Source of the DNA: Desulfobacterales bacterium | Lineage (GTDB): Bacteria > Desulfobacterota > Desulfobulbia > Desulfobulbales > Desulfocapsaceae | NCBI GenBank assembly: GCA_013042695.1 | Contig: JABDPQ010000468.1 | Location: 1 to 11,410 of the forward strand | DNA length: 11,410 bases | Direction: 5' to 3' | Shown: positions 6,165 through 11,410 of the stretch, piece by piece | How the letters are laid out: each line of letters begins with the position of its first letter | Position numbering within the stretch: position 1 is the stretch's first letter | Translations under genes and position numbers: made by a program | Notes under the pieces: generated by a model | Databases searched by the model: none | What the model saw: the letters and a program-made list of their open reading frames with translations, nothing else | What the model was told of the DNA's origin: nothing

Positions 6165-6608
6165 CCTATTTCACTATTGCCGCATGCATGGAATACAAGG
6201 GGTCAACTTCCATTCTTCCACTTGTTCGAGTTCCAAGTAACTTGTCTAGCCTTCACGGTAACCAACCCCACATCAAATGAGCCTATTTTTCTGATTGGTA
6301 TCTCTATTGAACGTTACCAGCCCCACCCGTCTGGCCTACCCTAGGTGAGTGCATGGATATATTTGAGATATAGTGGGTAATCAACTCTCGTTCAGAAGAT
6401 AATCTGAGTCGTGATTTGATATGTCTGCGGTGTGGTGCTTTTCGCCGTACTGAGGAGGCGTGAATACTTTTTGCGTTGCCGCGAGTGGTATTGGCACTAA
6501 AAGGGCGATTGACGTGATTTACAGTGAATAAGGTTTCCTGACTCTTACCGGCGTTATGCTGCTGTGCATGGAACGGCCTGAGAGATAAAATTTGATTGTT
6601 GGTGTCCG
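6165..6608. other. Gene-free stretch between the cassette and the ABC transporter operon
   Basis: Both flanking operons end into this 444-base stretch. No gene is supported in it. A minus-strand open frame of about 105 codons at 6304-6621 overlaps the ATPase gene and has no recognisable features. An imperfect direct repeat (GTAACCAACCCCAC at 6258-6271; GTTACCAGCCCCAC at 6313-6326) is present. On the plus strand, 6410-6490 reads as a possible broken zinc ribbon in two frames (CLRCG, then FLRCREW). No hairpin followed by a T run is seen for either operon. Confidence 0.6.
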
Positions 6609-7700
6609 TCACTCGCTGCATGCCGGTATCACGATTATCTCGTCTGGCCTGATCCGGACCCTTACCTGTTCACCTTTCAGATGCTGAGTTTCATAGGCGG
6701 GCCCACGGGTAAACAAATCGCCGATAGTGGTTTTTACCGAGTACTCAATAATTGGTCCCATGTAAGCACTCTCAGTGACAATTCCTTCCAGGCACTCAGA
6801 ATCTTTATCGTCTGATTTCGCCTCTATGTGCAGCACTTCTGGTCTCAACGAAAGCTTCACCATTCCCGGCTTCGCTGGGATATGCATGCTATCCGGCAAA
6901 GCCAGATCAATCCCGCCAAGTTCGACTCGATTGCCATCGGTGCCATTGACGAGCAGAGCTTCCACGACATTTGACTCACCAATAAAATTGGCAACGAAGG
7001 CTGATTCCGGTCGATGATAGAGGGAGCGTGGCGGTCCCTTCTGGAGGATTCGACCGTCCTTCATCACCACAACTTCATCGGATACTGCAAGCGCTTCTGA
7101 TTGATCATGCGTTACATAGATCGAGGTGATCCCGGTCGACTGCTGCAGATGCCTGATTTCCTCACGCATCGATCTCCGCAGCTTGCTGTCAATATTGCTG
7201 AGCGGCTCATCAAAGAGCAGCACCTTGGGTTCAAGTATCAGGGCTCTCGCAACAGCGACCCGCTGCTGTTGACCGCCGGAAAGTTCATCCGGGTAACGGG
7301 CTTGGTAACCAGCCAAATTTACCATATCGAGGACGACAGTAACCTGTTCTTTTATCTTCTCCTGAGGTGTCTTCAGAACTCCGAGGCCATATCCGACATT
7401 TTGTTCAACGGTCATGTGAGGAAACAACGCGTAGGACTGAAAGACCATGCCGACATCTCTTCTCGTCGCCGATAGATCGGTGACGTTCTCATTGCCAAAC
7501 AATATTTCACCGCCGGAAACTGTTTCCAGCCCGGAGACAATACGCAACAACGTTGTCTTTCCGCAGCCCGATGGACCTAACAAGGTGGTCAGAGTACCAG
7601 CCTCAAAAACCACGTTTATGTCTTCAAGGGCGCTGACTTCGTCGAAACGCTTGAAAACCTTGCTTAGGGTAATGGTAATGTTTGTTTCACCCGGTTTCAT
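6609..7700 (-). CDS. afuC: ABC transporter ATP-binding protein, AfuC/FbpC type
   Basis: This 363-residue ATPase powers the import system encoded just upstream on the same strand. All nucleotide-binding elements are intact: Walker A GPSGCGKTT (residues 42-50), Q-loop Gln88 in VFQSYALFPH, signature LSGGQQQRVAVARAL (140-154), Walker B VLLFDEP (160-166), D-loop SNID, and switch His198 in YVTHDQSEALA. From about residue 245 to the end there is a TOBE-type substrate or regulatory domain, with LSLRPE at 283-288, as in the CysA/MalK/FbpC class. The start at 7700 lies 12 bases after the permease stop with no good ribosome site, so translation is probably coupled. Iron(III), spermidine/putrescine and phosphonate importers have similar ATPases; the AfuC label rests on the binding protein and permease of the same operon. 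Confidence 0.93.
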   Translation of the reverse strand: MKPGETNITITLSKVFKRFDEVSALEDINVVFEAGTLTTLLGPSGCGKTTLLRIVSGLETVSGGEILFGNENVTDLSATRRDVGMVFQSYALFPHMTVEQNVGYGLGVLKTPQEKIKEQVTVVLDMVNLAGYQARYPDELSGGQQQRVAVARALILEPKVLLFDEPLSNIDSKLRRSMREEIRHLQQSTGITSIYVTHDQSEALAVSDEVVVMKDGRILQKGPPRSLYHRPESAFVANFIGESNVVEALLVNGTDGNRVELGGIDLALPDSMHIPAKPGMVKLSLRPEVLHIEAKSDDKDSECLEGIVTESAYMGPIIEYSVKTTIGDLFTRGPAYETQHLKGEQVRVRIRPDEIIVIPACSE

Positions 7701-7712
7701 TTCATATCGTTG

Positions 7713-9809
7713 TTAAATGGTTTTTACCTGCTTTTCCACACGGGATCGTCCCGTGATTACCTCCACTGTCAGCGTGAACAAGAGCATTGTTAAAATGAGT
7801 ATCGATCCATAAGCAACGGCAATCCCGGTATCACCGCTCTCAACACGGGATAGAATATAGGTTGTCGCTACATTTGTACCCGCCGTCGCGAGAAAAATAA
7901 CAGCCGACACAGTGGTCATCGACCGAATAAAACTGTATGCCGTCGACGACACGATGGTTGAGCGTATAAGCGGAATCAGCACCGACCTGATGGTTTTAAG
8001 GCTTCCAGCACGCTGCAGCACGGAAGCTTCTTCGAGACTTTCTGAAATCTGGCTCAAGGCGGACATACCTCCACGAATACCCACCGGCATAGCCCTGATG
8101 GCCATTGTAATAATCAAGATTGCTGCGGTCCCGGTCAACTCCACCGGCGGCGTATTGAATGCGAGGATATAGGCAACACCAGTTACAGTCCCCGGTATTG
8201 CAAAAATAAGAACGGTGCCGAAATCGATGATGCCTTTGCCGAAAAACTTTTTCCGGGAAATGATATAAGCAATGAGTATACCGATCAATGCAGTGATCGG
8301 TGCTGCGATAAATGCAAATATGAGCGAATTGATGAACGACGGCCATGCCCCTGACGAAAATCCACCAAGCCACAGCTCTTTGTGATGGGCGATTGTTAGG
8401 GTATAATCAGCCCCCCATTGCTTGACGAATCCACCAAGAAATATCGAGAAATAAAGTACACCGACCAGCAGCAGCCAAACAAGTACGAAGGCGCTCAGTA
8501 TTTTTTGCAATCGCCCCGGCAACGGAATAACATTGCCTGCTGTCTGTACCCCGGTGACCGTGACATAAGATTTCTGGCCGACCCATTTCTTCTGAATCAT
8601 AAACACAGACAGGGAAAGCACTAACAACAGGACACCCAGCGCCGACGCTTTGGCAAAATCGAGTTGAGCCCCGGCAATCGAGAAATAGATTTCAGTGGAA
8701 AGTACATCATAATCTCCACCGAGTACGAGTGGATTACCAAAATCGGCAGCAGAAGATATCATGCAAAGCAAAAAAGCATTGGCGATTCCCGGCCTTAAAA
8801 GCGGCAGCGTAACATCACGCAGTGTTTCCCAGCGGCCGGCCCTCATGGTTAGAGCCGCCTCCTCCATTGCTGGATTGATGGTAGCCAGCATACCGTTCAA
8901 CACCATATAGGCAATCGGCGTCAACGATAGTGTCTGAGCTAAGAAAATACCCCAGAAACCATAAATATAACCGGATCTCGCGAATGTGTCTTGCAGCAGA
9001 ATTCCCTTGGGTCCGAACAGAAACATAAGACCATCGTTTATCATCCCGGCCCTGCCGAAGAGAAGAATTAATGCCATACCGACAACAAACGGCGGCGTGA
9101 TGATCGGCAGGATGTAAAACACCCTGATCACATACCGCAACGGTGAGGTTGCACGGGTGGAATAGAGTGCGAAAACAAGACCGAAAAATGTCGTCGCGGC
9201 ACCGACTGACATGGCAAGCAATAGCGTATTGAGTATAACCCGGCCGACTCCGAATGCGGTAACAATCTGGTAAAACTGAAATGGCGCGAACGATCCGTCT
9301 GAGTTGTAGAGAAGCGTCTGAAAGATAGTCCAGACAGGAAAGAAAATAAAAACACAGACCAACAAAATGACGAATATAACCGATCCGGCTATAAATCTGT
9401 CTCCTCTCTGGAACCCGATTTCAGCAATACCAATCGCAAACAGTGCGGAGAAAGCCAGTAGGATCACGGCAGTGCCGAGTCCCATAGACAGATTTTCGGT
9501 TATGAAATAGGCAAAAGTTGCCAGGATAAGGAAGGCAGACAAACAGCTGTAGATCCAACCGCATTGTAGACCTGAACGGATTAATCGCGGTGTAATAACA
9601 AACAAAAGGAAAAAGAACGGTACGACAATTGTTGCACCGTTCTTCCTCCACGCCAGAGCATCGACAAATTCATCGAAAGTGGCATCAGTCAACCCATATT
9701 CCAGCGCCAGCCATGGCAGACAAAAATAGGCAATGATGCCAAGTGTAACCCACGGAATGATCAGTGATGGTTTAAAACTTTCCGATACCACTTTTGCGGT
9801 CGTGCTCAT
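7713..9809 (-). CDS. afuB: Fused double-domain ABC permease, AfuB/FbpB type
   Basis: The protein has 698 residues from the Met at 9809. A longer in-frame start at 9872 would add 21 residues but overlap the binding-protein gene by 34 bases. After an N-terminal group of extra helices (about residues 15-155) there are two binding-protein-dependent permease domains in one chain. Each carries the cytoplasmic EAA loop that docks on the ATPase: EEAALTMRAGRWETLRDVTLP (from residue 316) and EEASVLQRAGSLKTIRSVLIP (from residue 592). The first domain has the FYILPIITPPFVVGMALI segment typical of iron/AfuB-type permeases. One polypeptide thus supplies both halves of the channel, as in AfuB and FbpB of similar size. 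The 29-base gap from the binding-protein stop and the only weak ribosome-site candidate (GGATAG) leave the exact start uncertain. Confidence 0.9.
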   Translation of the reverse strand: MSTTAKVVSESFKPSLIIPWVTLGIIAYFCLPWLALEYGLTDATFDEFVDALAWRKNGATIVVPFFFLLFVITPRLIRSGLQCGWIYSCLSAFLILATFAYFITENLSMGLGTAVILLAFSALFAIGIAEIGFQRGDRFIAGSVIFVILLVCVFIFFPVWTIFQTLLYNSDGSFAPFQFYQIVTAFGVGRVILNTLLLAMSVGAATTFFGLVFALYSTRATSPLRYVIRVFYILPIITPPFVVGMALILLFGRAGMINDGLMFLFGPKGILLQDTFARSGYIYGFWGIFLAQTLSLTPIAYMVLNGMLATINPAMEEAALTMRAGRWETLRDVTLPLLRPGIANAFLLCMISSAADFGNPLVLGGDYDVLSTEIYFSIAGAQLDFAKASALGVLLLVLSLSVFMIQKKWVGQKSYVTVTGVQTAGNVIPLPGRLQKILSAFVLVWLLLVGVLYFSIFLGGFVKQWGADYTLTIAHHKELWLGGFSSGAWPSFINSLIFAFIAAPITALIGILIAYIISRKKFFGKGIIDFGTVLIFAIPGTVTGVAYILAFNTPPVELTGTAAILIITMAIRAMPVGIRGGMSALSQISESLEEASVLQRAGSLKTIRSVLIPLIRSTIVSSTAYSFIRSMTTVSAVIFLATAGTNVATTYILSRVESGDTGIAVAYGSILILTMLLFTLTVEVITGRSRVEKQVKTI

Positions 9810-9838
9810 AAGTCTGGTTCTATCCGAAAACGCTGCAG

Positions 9839-10861
9839 TTAACGGGCCATTGGCTTTATCTCCGTAACCCAACGATCAATCAGCGCCTTACGCGTTTCCT
9901 CCGACCCGTATTTGACGAAATCATAGTCGATCAGTTTCACGTCTTCCAACCGAATAGCTTCTTTCGGAACAGTTGCGTTGATGTTAGTCGGAACTTGGAA
10001 CATCTTCACACGCTGAGGAACTTCCTGTCCTTCTTTGGACAACATGAAGTCGATAAAGAGCTTGGCGTTGTCCATATTACGGGCACCTTTGATAATGCTC
10101 AAACCACCGATCTCATAGCCGGTTCCTTCTGCAGGAACAACAAGCTCCAGTGGAAACCCGTTGGCTTTTTGCAGTGCATGGTCATGCAGGAATCCGATAC
10201 CAATCAGCGTTTCACCCCGGGCAGCCGCTTTACCCGGAGCTGAGCCCGATTTGGTGTACTGGTTCACATTCTTATGAAGTGCTGCCAGCTTTTTGTAGGC
10301 TTCGTCCTCACCCCACAACTGGACAAACGTGGCCAGAACCGTGTATGCGGTACCCGAACTCTGAGGGTTAGCTACCTGTACATGACCTTTATATATGGGG
10401 TTTGACAGATCGTCCCAGGATTTGGGCATAGGCAGGTTTAACTCCTTGAGTGCATCAGTATTGACTGAATATCCGAGAACGCCGGCATACACTCCGGTAG
10501 TGTGATTCTGCTTGCTGGTGGCCGGATTTCTAAAAAGCTCACCGATTTCATCTAATTTCGGTGACTTATAAGATTCGAGCAGGCCGTTCACACCGGCCTG
10601 GGAGTGCGGATCCAGAGTTCCCGCGTACCAGACATCGGCTTTTGGGTTATCTTTTTCGGCAAGGATCTTAGCATAAGTCGAACCGGACCCGGCCCTGGTC
10701 ATTTGAACTTTGACATCATATTGTTTGGCAAATTCATCGGCGACCTCCTGACAAGCAAACGGTTCATTTGAGCAATACATGACCAGCCGCCCTTTGGCCA
10801 GAGCATTTCCGGCGCCGAATAGAAAGACCAAAACTGCAGCAACAAATAGTAATTTCTTCAT
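9839..10861 (-). CDS. afuA: AfuA-like periplasmic substrate-binding protein (hexose-phosphate type, iron-transporter superfamily)
   Basis: This 340-residue periplasmic receptor of the ABC importer is the first gene of its operon. It has a signal peptide (MKK, hydrophobic core, cleavage likely after ALA at residue 22). The body matches the AfuA branch of the iron(III)-binding-protein superfamily: GRLVMYCSNEPFACQEV with a Cys30/Cys37 pair, AGSGSTYAKILAEKDNPKAD, DVWYAGTLDPHSQAG, NPQSSGTAYTVLATFVQLWG, GIGFLHDHAL (222-230) and EGTGYEIGGLSIIKGARN (245-262). In FbpA two adjacent tyrosines near this place bind Fe3+; here the segment is FLHDH. His226, Asp227 and Glu250 line up by spacing with residues I recall as contacting glucose-6-phosphate in Actinobacillus AfuA. 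A sugar phosphate or other phosphorylated organic compound is therefore a better guess than iron. Iron or an aminoalkylphosphonate remains possible. Confidence 0.9.
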   Translation of the reverse strand: MKKLLFVAAVLVFLFGAGNALAKGRLVMYCSNEPFACQEVADEFAKQYDVKVQMTRAGSGSTYAKILAEKDNPKADVWYAGTLDPHSQAGVNGLLESYKSPKLDEIGELFRNPATSKQNHTTGVYAGVLGYSVNTDALKELNLPMPKSWDDLSNPIYKGHVQVANPQSSGTAYTVLATFVQLWGEDEAYKKLAALHKNVNQYTKSGSAPGKAAARGETLIGIGFLHDHALQKANGFPLELVVPAEGTGYEIGGLSIIKGARNMDNAKLFIDFMLSKEGQEVPQRVKMFQVPTNINATVPKEAIRLEDVKLIDYDFVKYGSEETRKALIDRWVTEIKPMAR

Positions 10862-10868
10862 GGAACGT

Positions 10869-10874
10869 CCTCCT
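10869..10874 (-). promoter_or_regulatory. Consensus ribosome binding site of the binding-protein gene
   Basis: On the minus strand AGGAGG sits 7 bases before ATG 10861, confirming the start. It is much stronger than the sites before the permease and ATPase, which fits the usual excess of binding protein over membrane components. Confidence 0.85.
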
Positions 10875-10941
10875 TCACTGATAATGTTAAAGAATTAATG
10901 ATTGAGGTACCATTCATACCTTCTATCATCACTTATTCTGT

Positions 10942-10960
10942 ATGCAGCAAACTTCTGCAT
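10942..10960. repeat. Inverted repeat upstream of the ABC operon
   Basis: ATGCAG and CTGCAT are 6-base arms separated by seven bases, about 80 bases upstream of the binding-protein start. The arms could be half-sites for a dimeric regulator of the importer; no known consensus is matched. Confidence 0.35.
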
Positions 10961-10971
10961 GCATAAGGTTG

Positions 10972-10985
10972 CTAATAATTATTAG
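10972..10985. repeat. 14-base perfect palindrome upstream of the ABC operon
   Basis: CTAATAATTATTAG is perfectly self-complementary with no central spacer, about 110 bases upstream of the binding-protein start. It vaguely recalls the A/T-rich symmetry of Fur boxes but lacks their GATAAT/ATTATC arms. A/T-rich palindromes of this length can also occur by chance. Confidence 0.35.
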
Positions 10986-11116
10986 GGTTGGATTGGCAAA
11001 TTTATTCAGTCAAAAATCTTAAAATAACTTATTTCAGATCTGGTGGCTCTGAAATCTTTCTATTTGTCAGGGCTATGTGCTGCCTAACCAGAGCTGATTT
11101 AATGATCAGGAAAATT

Positions 11117-11141
11117 CAGAGATGTGTAGAGGAAATCTCTG
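11117..11141. repeat. Inverted repeat, possible hairpin
   Basis: CAGAGAT and ATCTCTG form a perfect 7-base stem around an 11-base loop. No T run follows on either strand, so it is not an obvious intrinsic terminator. Function unknown. Confidence 0.4.
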
Positions 11142-11321
11142 CTATTCGGATGGTTGAAGAGTTTTGAGATTACAAATTGAGTACTTGAGATTTGTGCAAG
11201 TGGGATCAAAAGGGAGGTTTCCTCAAGCAGGGTTCAACTATTTGTATATCTGAGGAAATAGCATTTCAAAAAGAAGATTAATTCCAGACTTAAAGAGCAA
11301 AAACCTAGACTCTTACCAGGC

Positions 11322-11333
11322 CGCCTTTAGGCG
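11322..11333. repeat. Short GC-rich inverted repeat near the right edge
   Basis: CGCCT-TT-AGGCG is a perfect 5+5 hairpin with a two-base centre. It is flanked by CTCT about ten bases to the left and AGAG immediately to the right, which could extend the pairing across a bulge. Only 77 bases of context remain to the right. Confidence 0.3.
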
Positions 11334-11410
11334 AGAGCATTGATTTTGGGTTGGTTGAAAATGGGGTGATAGATTAAAAGCATCTGCAGACGTATCGTCA
11401 TAATGAGGCC

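Larger units (their letters stand above)
10862..11410. other. Upstream region of the ABC operon; no gene seen
   Basis: No coding region is supported in these 549 bases, apart from the ribosome site at 10869-10874. The promoter of the ABC operon should lie here on the minus strand, but no convincing -35/-10 pair was found: a minus-strand TTGACT at about 11007-11012 has no -10 at the right spacing. Inverted repeats are present at 10942-10960, 10972-10985, 11117-11141 and 11322-11333. The stretch is A/T-rich near the gene. Confidence 0.55.

Noticed and set aside
6304..6621. Minus-strand open frame of 105 codons after the ATPase gene
   Set aside because: It starts inside the end of the ATPase gene, has no ribosome site, and its product is rich in His, Arg and Ser with no family features. 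It is more likely a chance frame.
9810..9872. Longer start for the permease gene at 9872
   Set aside because: It would overlap the binding-protein gene by 34 bases and add a polar stretch of 21 residues before MSTTAKVV. The start at 9809 avoids the overlap.
10972..10985. Fur box in front of the ABC operon
   Set aside because: The palindrome is A/T-rich and symmetric but lacks the GATAAT-N-ATTATC pattern and central base, so it cannot be called a Fur site by eye.

Overview
The window looks like part of the chromosome of a Gram-negative bacterium of moderate GC content. A sulfate- or metal-reducing deltaproteobacterium (Desulfobacterota) would fit: TctAB with a PiT/DUF47 pair, a lone TauE/SafE permease and an AfuABC-type importer are common in such genomes. 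This placement is an impression from gene content and protein style, not a computed result.

Left block (1-4098, + strand): the end of a tripartite tricarboxylate transporter, with tctB cut by the window edge and tctA complete. It runs directly, through an ATGA overlap, into a DUF47 (PhoU-like) protein and a PiT-family phosphate permease with a TTG start. The solute-binding partner TctC is not in view and probably lies upstream. A TauE/SafE-family permease (4119-4829, - strand) converges on this block with only 20 bases between the stop codons.

Middle block (4830-6164, + strand): a near-consensus sigma-70 promoter whose -35 box sits in a perfect 8+8 palindrome drives a compact three-gene cassette. 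The genes are a protein with an MqsA/YgiT-type zinc finger and a helix-turn-helix, a small DUF3467-like protein with charged ends, and a 66-residue helical protein. The layout suggests an autoregulated accessory module. No toxin is recognisable, and I cannot assign a function. This is the least explained part of the window.

Right block (6609-10861, - strand): a complete ABC importer in the order binding protein, fused double permease, ATPase. It would often be annotated as an iron(III) transporter. The binding protein, however, has the His-Asp / EGTGYE signature of AfuA, a hexose-phosphate binder, in place of the adjacent tyrosines that bind ferric iron in FbpA, so a phosphorylated organic substrate is more likely.

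Two long gene-free stretches remain. 6165-6608 may hold decayed coding sequence and has a short imperfect direct repeat. 10862-11410 is the upstream region of the ABC operon and holds several small inverted repeats. No rRNA, tRNA, CRISPR array, intact insertion sequence or convincing intrinsic terminator was found.
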